Below, one piece after another: positions 1 through 7,463 of a DNA stretch of 40,040 bases (positions within the stretch are counted from its first letter, which is position 1; every line of letters begins with the position of its first letter). The DNA is from CAYTSA01 sp964440345. GTDB lineage: Bacteria > Desulfobacterota > Desulfovibrionia > Desulfovibrionales > Desulfovibrionaceae. The notes beneath the pieces were generated by a model, which searched no databases, was not told where the DNA came from, and worked only from the letters and a program-made list of their open reading frames with translations. The stretch spans positions 1-40,040 of the forward strand of contig CAYTSA010000025.1 in the NCBI GenBank assembly GCA_964440345.1, in the 5' to 3' direction. Position numbers and translations under genes: made by a program.

Positions 1-251
1 GGGTCTCCCGGCTCAAGGAGCGGCTTCTGGAAACGCCGGTCCAGCTAAAGGTCAATTTCGGCCACACCCAGCTTTCCAGCCGGCAGCTGTGCAAACTGGA
101 AGTTGGCGACGTCATACTGTTGGATACGGACACAGACGACCTGCTGCTGGCCGAGGTCCAGAACGTGCCTAAATTTTGGGGCTTGCCGGGCGTTGTCAAA
201 TCCAACCAAGCCTTTCAGGTCATCCGCGAAGAAGAGCCTAAAACCACCTGA
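1..251 (+). CDS. fliM: Flagellar motor switch protein FliM-like, C-terminal fragment (5' end outside window)
   Basis: An open frame enters from the left edge in phase 3 and stops with TGA at 249-251. The 82 visible residues have the SpoA/FliMN_C pattern: a beta-rich stretch containing VQLKVNFGHTQL, a LEVGDVILLD segment, and then the FWGLPGVV-type tail usual at the end of FliM. In FliM this domain forms the cytoplasmic C-ring with FliN and sets motor rotation sense. FliN and FliY share the fold, but the PKFWGLPG tail favours FliM. The gene is cut by the window and not visibly damaged. Its stop codon abuts the stop of the converging rhodanese gene with no spacer. No flagellar neighbour is visible, so the symbol rests on this tail alone. 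Confidence 0.75.
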   Translation, partial: VSRLKERLLETPVQLKVNFGHTQLSSRQLCKLEVGDVILLDTDTDDLLLAEVQNVPKFWGLPGVVKSNQAFQVIREEEPKTT

Positions 252-665
252 CTACGAATATCCGGCGCCGCTCCCGGAAACGGTCTTGCCTCCCCACAGC
301 CTCCAGCCGGCCATGCCCCACACCAGGTTGGCGTGGTGGCCACAGCTGCGCATGCTGCGCCAAGCCGCCACTGGCGAGCGATGGCCGGTCATGCAGATGA
401 ACACCGTGGTCTTTCCGGCTACTTCGGGCAAAGCGCCGGGATTGTCCAGGACTTCCGGCATGTGTGCAGCGCCCGGGATGTGAAACCACCGGTACTCCCA
501 CCCCTGCCGCACGTCCACAAGCCGAACGCCTTCCGGGTCAGCGCGCAGCATGCGCTGCAGCTCCCACGGGAACAGGGCTTTCACGCCCAACAGCCGCCAG
601 AAAGGGTCCCACAGCACTGCAAAGGCCAACAAAGCCAGCGCCGCAAACAACATCACGTCAAACAT
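252..665 (-). CDS. Membrane-anchored rhodanese-like sulfurtransferase
   Basis: The 137-residue protein has one N-terminal hydrophobic helix (about residues 3-20) followed by a single rhodanese domain. The domain shows LVDVRQGWEY, the HIPGAAHMP signature and the active-site loop CMTGHRS, so the catalytic cysteine is present. Rhodaneses move sulfane sulfur or act as redox carriers; the substrate here is unknown. I chose the ATG at 663-665 because it overlaps the TGA of the upstream prenyltransferase gene (ATGTTTGA, 8 bp), a coupling arrangement; a longer frame from 689 would overlap more and gains only low-complexity residues. The gene ends exactly where the converging fliM ends. Cellular side of the domain is not determined. 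Confidence 0.85.
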   Translation of the reverse strand: MFDVMLFAALALLAFAVLWDPFWRLLGVKALFPWELQRMLRADPEGVRLVDVRQGWEYRWFHIPGAAHMPEVLDNPGALPEVAGKTTVFICMTGHRSPVAAWRSMRSCGHHANLVWGMAGWRLWGGKTVSGSGAGYS

Positions 666-1509
666 ACAAAGCCACCAGCACCCCGGCAAAGAACACCACG
701 GCCAGAATCCCGTTCATAGTGAAAAAGGCCAAATTGACCCGGCTCATGTCGTCTTCGGAAATCAACCGGTGCTCCAGTACAAGGATGGTGGATGACGCAG
801 CCCAAACCATATAGTAGACGGGCGAAAGACCAGCAGCCCACCCCGCCAACACAAAGAACAACGCGGTATTTATATGGCAAAAGGCGGACACAACCAAAGC
901 AGGACCTACGCCAAAACGGGCTGGAACAGAGTGCAGCGCGTGCTCCCGGTCGAACTCCACATCCTGGCACGCGTATAATATGTCGAACCCGGCCACCCAG
1001 AACAACACGCCCAGCCCAAAGAGCACAGCAGGCAAGGCCAACTCCGGCCTGGCGGCCATCCAACCGGCCAAAGGCGCCAACCCCAGAGCAGCGCCCAGCA
1101 CAAAGTGGCACAGCCAGGTAAAGCGCTTGGTGTAGCTATAGAAGGCGCAGACAGCCAGCGCCGGACCGGACAAGGCCAGACATAAACTGTTTAAACCGGC
1201 GCAGGCCGCCACAAAGACTACGCCTGTGGCAACAAGAAAGACCATAGTTTGCCCGCTGGATATCTCCCCAGTCACCAGAGGCCTGTCCTGGGTGCGGGGG
1301 TTAAGACTGTCAAAACGTTTGTCAGCCAGCCTGTTGAAGGCCATGGCAAAAGACCGGATCATGACCATGGCCAGCGTAAGCAGCAGAAACACCCGCCAGC
1401 CCGGCCAGCCGCCAGCGGCCACAAACGCTCCGGTGTAGGCAAAGGGCAAGGCAAAAACGGAATGCTCTATCTTTACCATTCGCGCCAGCACGGCCACGGT
1501 AGAAATCAC
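658..1509 (-). CDS. UbiA-family polyprenyltransferase (menaquinone pathway, MqnP/UbiA type)
   Basis: This 283-residue protein is almost entirely hydrophobic, with eight or nine likely membrane helices. It carries both Asp-rich motifs of UbiA prenyltransferases: NRLADKRFD near residue 60 and YACQDVEFDRE near residue 180, which bind Mg-diphosphate. The family transfers a polyprenyl chain to an aromatic acid in quinone synthesis. In Desulfovibrio-type bacteria, which make menaquinone by the futalosine route, the matching enzyme is MqnP; assignment to that pathway is inference because no other mqn gene is in view. The start is GTG at 1507-1509 with AGGAGT five bases upstream. It follows the HD gene by 21 nt and overlaps the rhodanese gene, so the three probably form an operon. 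Confidence 0.88.
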   Translation of the reverse strand: MISTVAVLARMVKIEHSVFALPFAYTGAFVAAGGWPGWRVFLLLTLAMVMIRSFAMAFNRLADKRFDSLNPRTQDRPLVTGEISSGQTMVFLVATGVVFVAACAGLNSLCLALSGPALAVCAFYSYTKRFTWLCHFVLGAALGLAPLAGWMAARPELALPAVLFGLGVLFWVAGFDILYACQDVEFDREHALHSVPARFGVGPALVVSAFCHINTALFFVLAGWAAGLSPVYYMVWAASSTILVLEHRLISEDDMSRVNLAFFTMNGILAVVFFAGVLVALYV

Positions 1510-1530
1510 GCCAAACTCCTGTCTACAAAA

Positions 1531-2799
1531 TTAGACAACCTGCAACGCGCCGGCTGCTGCGTCTTGTCCATTAAAAGTGGAGAATTCCACAAGCGCCATG
1601 TCCTGGGCGGTTATGCGCGCTGCATTCACGGTGTCGTAGTTGCGTAAAAGAATATTGATAACGTCCCTGTCCAGTGCGTTTTTAGCAGACATATCCAGCA
1701 GCACCCGCTCCACCTGGGATTTTGTCATGCCGGCCCGGTAGGGCCGGTCTTCGGTAATGGCCGTGAATACGTCGGCCACTGCCACTATCCGAGCGCCAGG
1801 ACAAAGGTTTTTTTCTGAAAGTTTGTGCGGATACCCGCGACCGTCCAGCCGCTCATGGTGCGACGCAGCCCATTCCTTAATTATTTCCAGACCGGGCACG
1901 CCGCTCAGAATCTGGTCGCTATACTCTGCATGCGACCTGACCACGGCAAACTCTTCCTCGGTCAGCTGCGCAGGTTTTTCCAACAGCTCGCTAGGCACAG
2001 CCAGCTTGCCCAGGTCATGCAGATTGCCCGCCACCAACATGGTCTTACTCTCTTCCTCATTGCAGCCCGCCAGCCGGGACAACTCGGCTGCTGTGGCTGC
2101 TACTCCGCGCGAATGCGTAGCTGTAAACCTGCTCCGAAAATCGATGATGTGGGAAAACAAACGGGAAAAGGACAACATCTCATCCAGGCCAAGCATCCTT
2201 TCCTCGGGCCGTTCGTCCGCCATACTATGCAAATGCTTTCCCGGTTCGCGCACTTGTTGCAAAAAAACGTCGTCCTGGGCCAACTCTTCCAGGGCCTCTA
2301 CATACGTGGAACGAAAAAAACCCGTTGGAACAGAGTGCAGCCGGTCCACTAACGTTTTCAGCTGCGGCCCCGGGTCCGGCAACACGCGCAGCAGCACGTC
2401 CACACGATCCGCCAGATTGATCAGATTCCCTTCCGGCGGCGCTTCCTCAGGGCCCATTGCCTGCATCCGGGACCATGGCGTATGATGATAACGAATGAGC
2501 CGGGCAACAACCGTAAAATCCTCAAAGGACCGGATAAGCCGGTAGCCGGCTTCTGCGTGGACAGAGCCGTCCGCCTCGAACTGCAGCGCGTCCAGCCGGC
2601 TGCGCAGGGAAAGGGCGCCTACGTCATGCATGAGGCCTGCAATGAGCACATCCGACTGCATCTGCGAATCCAACTCAAGGACCCCGGCAAGCTGCGCGGA
2701 CACATACCCGACACGGTTGTGGTGGTTCACCACCGTTGGGCTGATCAAGTCCATGGCTTTTGACAAGCTGTGAACCATATCTATCAGTTTGACTTGCAT
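1531..2799 (-). CDS. Tandem HD / HD-GYP domain phosphohydrolase
   Basis: The 422-residue soluble protein has two HD domains. The first (about residues 20-130) keeps a full set of candidate metal ligands (His26/27, His58-Asp59, His81, His105-His106) but has no GYP motif. The second (about 215-390) is a classical HD-GYP domain with His229, His261-Asp262 (HDLGKLAVP), His290, His314-His315 and HERLDGRGYP. HD-GYP proteins hydrolyse c-di-GMP to pGpG or GMP; this activity is inferred from the family. There is no receiver or membrane sensor. No ribosome binding site precedes the ATG, and a promoter-like element places the likely transcription start at the ATG itself, so the mRNA may be leaderless. 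ubiA follows 21 nt downstream. Confidence 0.85.
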   Translation of the reverse strand: MQVKLIDMVHSLSKAMDLISPTVVNHHNRVGYVSAQLAGVLELDSQMQSDVLIAGLMHDVGALSLRSRLDALQFEADGSVHAEAGYRLIRSFEDFTVVARLIRYHHTPWSRMQAMGPEEAPPEGNLINLADRVDVLLRVLPDPGPQLKTLVDRLHSVPTGFFRSTYVEALEELAQDDVFLQQVREPGKHLHSMADERPEERMLGLDEMLSFSRLFSHIIDFRSRFTATHSRGVAATAAELSRLAGCNEEESKTMLVAGNLHDLGKLAVPSELLEKPAQLTEEEFAVVRSHAEYSDQILSGVPGLEIIKEWAASHHERLDGRGYPHKLSEKNLCPGARIVAVADVFTAITEDRPYRAGMTKSQVERVLLDMSAKNALDRDVINILLRNYDTVNAARITAQDMALVEFSTFNGQDAAAGALQVV

Positions 2800-2805
2800 T
2801 GGACC

Positions 2806-2834
2806 GCTATAGCATCAGGGACCGGGCAAGTGAA
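2806..2834 (-). promoter_or_regulatory. Predicted sigma-70-type promoter of the HD/HD-GYP gene
   Basis: On the minus strand TTCACT (2829-2834) and TATAGC (2806-2811) are separated by 17 bp, each matching the consensus at four of six positions. Six bases separate the -10 hexamer from the ATG at 2799, so transcription would begin at or next to the A of the start codon. Prediction from sequence only. Confidence 0.45.
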
Positions 2835-2876
2835 GAGCAATATTTTAGCTTTGACGCCACGATAGGAGTTAACACC

Positions 2877-4244
2877 TTGGCATCCATGGACTACAGCAAG
2901 AATTACACCCTGCAAGTAGAGAAACCTGCTTCGGGCGGCCAGGGCGTGGCCAGACATGAGGGAATGGCCGTCTTTGTGCAGGGCGGACTTCCTGGCGACC
3001 TTGTGGAAGCCAGGATGACAAACTTTTCCAAACGGTTCGCCAACGCGGTTGTAGTGCGGGTCATCGAGCCGTCTTCCCAGCGCATAGTCCCTGCGTGCCC
3101 CCACGCTCCCGCCCTGGCGCCAGACCCGGACAGCTGCGGAGGGTGCCCGTGGATGGAGCTGGACTACGGCGCCCAGCTCCATTGGAAACGGATTCTGGTC
3201 CAGGACGCCTTGGAGAGGGTGGGCAAATTTTCCCACATCCAGGCAGAACCTGTGCTTCCTTCTCCCAAGACGCAGTGGTTCCGCAATAAAATGGAATTCG
3301 CTTTCAGTCCGGGGGCGCCGACGCTCCTGGGTTTGCGCCAACGCGGCTCCCACGGTGTTTTGGACATCCAGACCTGCCTACTGCAGACGCCTGAAACCAT
3401 AGGCATTATCACAGCTGCGCGGGATTATTGCCGGGCCGGCCAGACGGCGGCCTACGATCCAAGCTCCCGCCAGGGCCTGTGGCGGCATCTGGTGGTCCGC
3501 TCCAATGAACAGAACGAACATCTGGTCCAGATACTCGTTGCCACGGATAAGAACCAGGCCGGGCTTGCCCAGGGGCTGGCGGAGACGCTGCTGGGCCGGC
3601 CAGAAGTGGTTGGCGCGGTTGTTGATCTGCGGCGGGCGCCGGAAATGATAGCCCAGGGAGAAACGCGCGCCCTGAGCCTGGGCAAGGCGAGGCTCACGGA
3701 AGAATTGGACGGCGTGCAATACGCCATTTCGCCGCAAGCCTTTTTTCAGACCAACACCCGGGCTGCAGAGCTGCTTTACGGCCTTGTCCGTGGCATGGCC
3801 GGGCTCACTGGCGGCGAAACCGTGTGGGACCTGTATTGCGGCAATGGCGGCATATCTTTGTTTTTGGCCCGTTACGCCGCTTCAGTTCTGGGCTTGGAGG
3901 CAAATTCCCTGGCAGTCAAGGACGCCGCGCTGAACGCCCAAGCCAACGGTCTGGACCATTGCCGCTTCATGACTGTGAATCTGAATAAAGGGTTGCCCAG
4001 GCTTTCCGGCTGTCCAGACGTGCTGGTCACAGACCCTCCCCGGGCCGGCATGTCCAAGCGGTTGGCGCAGGACATCCTGCGGCTGGGACCGCGGCGCATT
4101 GTGTCTGTCTCCTGCGACCCTGCCACTCACGCCAGGGACCTGGCCTTGCTGGCCAAGGAGTACCGACTGCTGCGGGTGCAGCCTGTGGATATGTTTCCGC
4201 ACACGCCCCACGTGGAGTCGGCGGCCTTGCTGGAACGCCGATAG
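2877..4244 (+). CDS. rlmD: 23S rRNA (uracil-5)-methyltransferase, RlmD/RumA type
   Basis: This 455-residue SAM-dependent enzyme should methylate a uracil C5 in 23S rRNA. It has an N-terminal TRAM-like beta domain (YTLQVEKPASGGQGVAR), an Fe-S cluster site with Cys74, Cys87, Cys90 (CGGCPWM) and Cys167, a SAM-binding region around VWDLYCGNGGISLF, the DPPRAG motif and the catalytic-cysteine motif VSVSCDPAT near the C-terminus. The exact uridine modified cannot be told from sequence; RlmC and TrmA-like relatives are alternatives. The start is taken as TTG at 2877 because AGGAG lies eight bases before it; an ATG at 2886 is the other option. A longer frame from 2799 would overlap the divergent HD gene start and is unlikely. 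Confidence 0.88.
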   Translation: MASMDYSKNYTLQVEKPASGGQGVARHEGMAVFVQGGLPGDLVEARMTNFSKRFANAVVVRVIEPSSQRIVPACPHAPALAPDPDSCGGCPWMELDYGAQLHWKRILVQDALERVGKFSHIQAEPVLPSPKTQWFRNKMEFAFSPGAPTLLGLRQRGSHGVLDIQTCLLQTPETIGIITAARDYCRAGQTAAYDPSSRQGLWRHLVVRSNEQNEHLVQILVATDKNQAGLAQGLAETLLGRPEVVGAVVDLRRAPEMIAQGETRALSLGKARLTEELDGVQYAISPQAFFQTNTRAAELLYGLVRGMAGLTGGETVWDLYCGNGGISLFLARYAASVLGLEANSLAVKDAALNAQANGLDHCRFMTVNLNKGLPRLSGCPDVLVTDPPRAGMSKRLAQDILRLGPRRIVSVSCDPATHARDLALLAKEYRLLRVQPVDMFPHTPHVESAALLERR

Positions 4245-4347
4245 TTCTGCAAAGTATGTGCAGATGATTACATTTTTGTTACTCCTGGACTGAGTGGTTG
4301 CCAGGGGAAAGCGCATTGACTATCCAAGTACGGGACAGGAGAGTAGT

Positions 4348-5136
4348 ATGGGAAATTCCTGGCATGAAATGTTGGACGAAGCCGCCGCGCTGTGGCGGGA
4401 ATCCCGCTGCGCCATTGCGCTGACCGGGGCGGGAATCTCCGTACCCAGCGGCATCCCGGATTTCCGCAGCCCGGAGGGGCTATGGGCCAAATACGACCCG
4501 AACCGGGTGGCGTCCATCCAGGCGTTGCGCCGCAGGCCCGGCGAAGTATGGGCCTTTCTCAAGGAAGCCGTGCTCACATTCAGTCAGGCAGCGCCAAATC
4601 CGGCGCACCTTGCCCTGGCCCGGCTGGAGGCGGCAGGCAAGCTCGAAGGCATAATCACCCAGAATATAGACGGGCTACACCAGAAAGCTGGCTCGGCAAA
4701 TGTCGTAGAATTTCATGGCGCGGCCCGGCGGTTTTACTGCATGGGCTGCAAGCAGGACTATGACCCCGCGCTGGTGGAAGGCTTGACGGATTCTGAATTG
4801 CCCTGGACCTGCGAACGGTGCGGCGCGGTCATCCGCCCGGATTTTGTTTTTTTTGGCGAACACATCCCTGGCCCGGCCCTGGCCGCCAGTTTGAGCCTGG
4901 CCCAAAAGGCGGACCTGGCTGTCATTGTGGGCACATCCGGGGCGGTGGCGCCGGCCAACACCTTGTCGCACCAGGTCAAAGGCCATGGCGGCAAAGTGTT
5001 GGAGATCAATCTGGGCAAGAGCGAGTTCGGCTCCATGCCAGACGCAGTTCTACACGGCCCGGCGGAAGAAATTCTTCCGGCGCTGGCAGATTACATATTG
5101 ACAAGGGCCGACGAACCCCGCTTGGAAAGCACGTGA
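4348..5136 (+). CDS. NAD-dependent protein deacylase, Sir2/CobB family
   Basis: The 262-residue protein is a complete sirtuin. It shows the NAD-binding GAGIS motif at residues 27-31, PDFRS, TQNIDGLHQKAG, the catalytic histidine in EFHGAA, and a zinc site of two CxxC pairs (CMGC and CERC). Sirtuins remove acetyl or other acyl groups from lysines, consuming NAD and releasing nicotinamide and O-acyl-ADP-ribose. I see no clear Tyr-x-x-Arg pair of the desuccinylase class, so deacetylase is the likelier activity, but this is inference. The start is ATG 4348, with AGGAG six bases upstream; a GTG-initiated extension from 4294 has no such site. It lies 103 bp after rlmD and 100 bp before tolQ, without obvious functional linkage. 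Confidence 0.9.
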   Translation: MGNSWHEMLDEAAALWRESRCAIALTGAGISVPSGIPDFRSPEGLWAKYDPNRVASIQALRRRPGEVWAFLKEAVLTFSQAAPNPAHLALARLEAAGKLEGIITQNIDGLHQKAGSANVVEFHGAARRFYCMGCKQDYDPALVEGLTDSELPWTCERCGAVIRPDFVFFGEHIPGPALAASLSLAQKADLAVIVGTSGAVAPANTLSHQVKGHGGKVLEINLGKSEFGSMPDAVLHGPAEEILPALADYILTRADEPRLEST

Positions 5137-5236
5137 AATTCAGGTACCCTTCGCCGCAGCCGCTGGCATTGCGTCAGAGGATACTGTGTCGCGCAGAAAA
5201 GAAAACCATACCAACATGATAACGGAGTGAGCGCAG

Positions 5237-5974
5237 ATGCCGCAGTTGGGATTCTGGGAAATGATCGCCCAAGCCACGGTGGTGGTCCAGGCCGTGCTTG
5301 CATTGCTTGTGGGCATGTCGCTGGCCAGTTGGTCCATCATCTTCTACAAACTCCTGGCCATTCGCAAGGCCAAAGCAAAGGCCGCCACTGACCTGGAAAC
5401 ATTTCAAGAAGCCAAAGACCTGCGCGCCGCCGTACGGTCCATTGGCCGGGCAAAGGTGTCGCCCACGTACCGCATGGCCGCTCTGGGCGTGGACGAACTG
5501 AACCGGCTGGAGGAGAGCGGCTCGTCAACATGTGAAATGGCCATCGTCATGGACAACCTGCAGCGTGCGCTGACCATCGGCGCTGGCGAACAGCTTTCCA
5601 AGCTGGCGGCGTCGCTCTCTTTTCTGGCCACCTGCGCCAACGCCGCGCCGTTCATTGGCTTATTCGGCACCGTGTGGGGCATCATGCACTCCTTCCACTC
5701 CATCGGACAGATGAAAACCGCCAGCCTGGCTGTGGTGGCCCCTGGCATTTCCGAAGCCCTGGTGGCAACCGCCATAGGCTTGGCCGTGGCTATCCCTGCA
5801 ACAATTTTCTATAACTATTTCCAAGGACTGCTCTCTGAAGTGGAAACCGTTCTCAGTAACTTTTCTGCTGCGTTTCTGAACCGGGTGCAGCGCGAGTTGC
5901 CAGGCCTGGACGGCGCCAGAACGAAAAAAGACATCCGCAAGACCACCATGAAGCCCCAGGGAGAAGAAGACTAG
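5237..5974 (+). CDS. tolQ: TolQ, MotA/TolQ/ExbB proton channel subunit
   Basis: The 245-residue inner-membrane protein has the TolQ/ExbB layout: an N-terminal helix (about residues 12-35), a cytoplasmic loop, and two further helices (about 130-155 and 175-200) with the family signatures ANAAPFIGLFGTVWGIM and APGISEALVATAIGLAVAIPA. With TolR it forms the proton-driven motor that energises TolA and draws the outer membrane inward at division. ExbB is an alternative by domain alone, but the following tolR, tolA, tolB and pal settle the call. GGAGTG lies upstream of the ATG. Its TAG stop is followed directly by the tolR ATG with no spacer. Probably the first gene of the tol operon. Confidence 0.93.
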   Translation: MPQLGFWEMIAQATVVVQAVLALLVGMSLASWSIIFYKLLAIRKAKAKAATDLETFQEAKDLRAAVRSIGRAKVSPTYRMAALGVDELNRLEESGSSTCEMAIVMDNLQRALTIGAGEQLSKLAASLSFLATCANAAPFIGLFGTVWGIMHSFHSIGQMKTASLAVVAPGISEALVATAIGLAVAIPATIFYNYFQGLLSEVETVLSNFSAAFLNRVQRELPGLDGARTKKDIRKTTMKPQGEED

Positions 5975-6493
5975 ATGGGCGCCTCCATGCCAGGCAAAAA
6001 CGGCCTGTTGGCTGAAATCAACGTAACGCCCTTTGTGGACGTCATGCTTGTGCTGTTGATCATTTTTATGGTCACGGCGCCGCTGCTCACCCAGGGGCTG
6101 GAAGTGGACTTGCCGCAGACCAGAACGGTAGAAGCGCTGCCTACAGACAGCGACCACCTGGTGCTGACCATCAAGAAAGACGGCTCCATGTTTCTGGACG
6201 AATACCCGGTGACCCTGGACTCCATGGCCGCGCAACTGCAACGGCTGGTCAAAGAGCAGAACAAGTCCCTGTTTCTGCAGGCGGACTCTGCAGTGGCCTA
6301 CGGCGTGGTGGTGCGGGCCATGGGCGAAATAAAAGGCGCCGGCATTGACAAGCTGGGAGTGGTGGCGGAAAGCCCGGACCTGGACGAGGACGCCAAAGCT
6401 TCTAAGGACGCAAAAGCTCCTGACGGGTCAAACAACAGCCCGGACAACAACCCGGACAACAACCCCGAGACGGACAAACAAGGCGCCTCGTGA
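5975..6493 (+). CDS. tolR: TolR, ExbD/TolR biopolymer transport protein
   Basis: The 172-residue protein has a short cytoplasmic start, one membrane helix (about residues 17-40) carrying the conserved Asp of the INVTPFVDVMLVLLIIFMV signature that takes part in proton flow, and a periplasmic ExbD domain. The C-terminus is an Asn/Asp/Pro-rich tail with a short repeat (PDNNPDNNP) not expected in the core family. It partners TolQ and TolA. The ATG begins immediately after the tolQ stop, so the two are translationally linked. The tail repeat may be a flexible linker; its role is unknown. Confidence 0.92.
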   Translation: MGASMPGKNGLLAEINVTPFVDVMLVLLIIFMVTAPLLTQGLEVDLPQTRTVEALPTDSDHLVLTIKKDGSMFLDEYPVTLDSMAAQLQRLVKEQNKSLFLQADSAVAYGVVVRAMGEIKGAGIDKLGVVAESPDLDEDAKASKDAKAPDGSNNSPDNNPDNNPETDKQGAS

Positions 6494-6512
6494 CAAAGAC
6501 GCGCAGCATACT

Positions 6513-7463
6513 ATGCGCCCTCTAAGCTTTTTTCTTTCCCTTCTCGTGCACGCCATGCTGGCGGTTGCCGCCTTTTACATGGCCCACGCCGCGCCTACGC
6601 GGGTAGACCTGAGCGCCCCTGTCTACCACGTGGACTTGGTGACCCTGAAGCCGGCCGCTACGCCCGAGCCCGTCAAGGACGCCACGGTCTCTGCGCCGCC
6701 CGAACCTGAACCGGAGCCAGAACCTGAACCGGAGCCAGAACCTGAACCGGAGCCAGAACCTGAACCTGAACCTGAACCGAAGCCTGAACCGGTTGCCCCT
6801 CAACCTTCCAAACCAGAACCTGTGCGGGTGGCGCACAATGACGCCAAACCCCTGGTCAAGCCGGATGCGCCGGCTGCTCCGCCCAAAAAGCCAGCAAAGC
6901 CAGCAGCCAAACCGGAAGAAAAAAAAGTCAGCCCCAAGAAAACGCTGCAAAACGCTGCTGAAGAACCGGTCAAACCCCAAAAACCGTCCAAACCAGAGCC
7001 TTCGCCGCAGCAGTTGCTCGACCAAGCCTTGAATAGCGCAAAACAAACAGCCAAAAATAAAGAGCGGGACGACCGCAGCGATCTGCAACGCGAACTGGCG
7101 GCTTTGCGCAGCGACGTGAAAAAGAAGCAACAGCAGGCTGGGGGCGAAGAAGGCCCAGCCAATGGCGGCTTGCCCCCGGGGACCAGCCTGGTGGAGGTCT
7201 ACACTGGCATGGTGGCGCAAATCATCAAGCAGAACTGGACCTATCCAAATGTCGGCGGCCGGGACATTCTCTCCGCCGCAGTGCGGTTGCACATGGACAA
7301 AAGCGGGCGAATTCTTGATTATGCTCTGGAACGCTCCTCCGGCCGCCCAGACTTTGACGCTTCTGCGCTCAAAGCCGTGGCCGTCACCAAGGAGCTGCCT
7401 GCGCCGCCCACTGTTGAGATGGAAATGATCGTCATCAACTTTAACCAACAGGAACTCTATTAA
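6513..7463 (+). CDS. tolA: TolA-like envelope-spanning protein with Glu-Pro repeat
   Basis: The 316-residue protein has an N-terminal membrane anchor (about residues 3-20) followed by a long extended region that starts as alternating Glu-Pro (about residues 63-93), continues as Lys/Pro/Ala-rich sequence and a charged helix, and ends in a TonB_C/TolA C-terminal domain (about 220-316) with the VEVYTGMVAQIIKQNW start. In TolA this domain contacts TolB/Pal across the periplasm while the anchor couples to TolQR. TonB is the alternative, but position between tolR and tolB favours TolA. I chose ATG 6513, 19 bp after tolR, because it directly precedes the anchor; an in-frame start inside tolR would add a spurious basic leader. 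No strong ribosome site is visible. Confidence 0.88.
   Translation: MRPLSFFLSLLVHAMLAVAAFYMAHAAPTRVDLSAPVYHVDLVTLKPAATPEPVKDATVSAPPEPEPEPEPEPEPEPEPEPEPEPEPEPKPEPVAPQPSKPEPVRVAHNDAKPLVKPDAPAAPPKKPAKPAAKPEEKKVSPKKTLQNAAEEPVKPQKPSKPEPSPQQLLDQALNSAKQTAKNKERDDRSDLQRELAALRSDVKKKQQQAGGEEGPANGGLPPGTSLVEVYTGMVAQIIKQNWTYPNVGGRDILSAAVRLHMDKSGRILDYALERSSGRPDFDASALKAVAVTKELPAPPTVEMEMIVINFNQQELY
6702..6797 (+). repeat. Tandem 18-bp / 6-bp repeat encoding Glu-Pro in tolA
   Basis: Three perfect direct copies of an 18-bp unit (gaacctgaaccggagcca) run from 6702 to 6755. Six-base gaacct-type units follow to about 6797. The array encodes the rigid Glu-Pro rod of TolA and, being in multiples of six bases, can change length without breaking the frame. 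Confidence 0.9.

Noticed and set aside
2799..2876. N-terminal extension of RlmD from ATG 2799
   Set aside because: It overlaps the start and promoter of the divergent HD gene, and AGGAG is placed correctly for TTG 2877 instead.
4245..4347. Short inverted repeats between rlmD and the Sir2 gene as a terminator
   Set aside because: Stems are only five base pairs and are not followed by a clean T-run.
6702..6797. Short regular repeats, considered as a CRISPR array
   Set aside because: There are no unique spacers; the units are contiguous and code for Glu-Pro within tolA.
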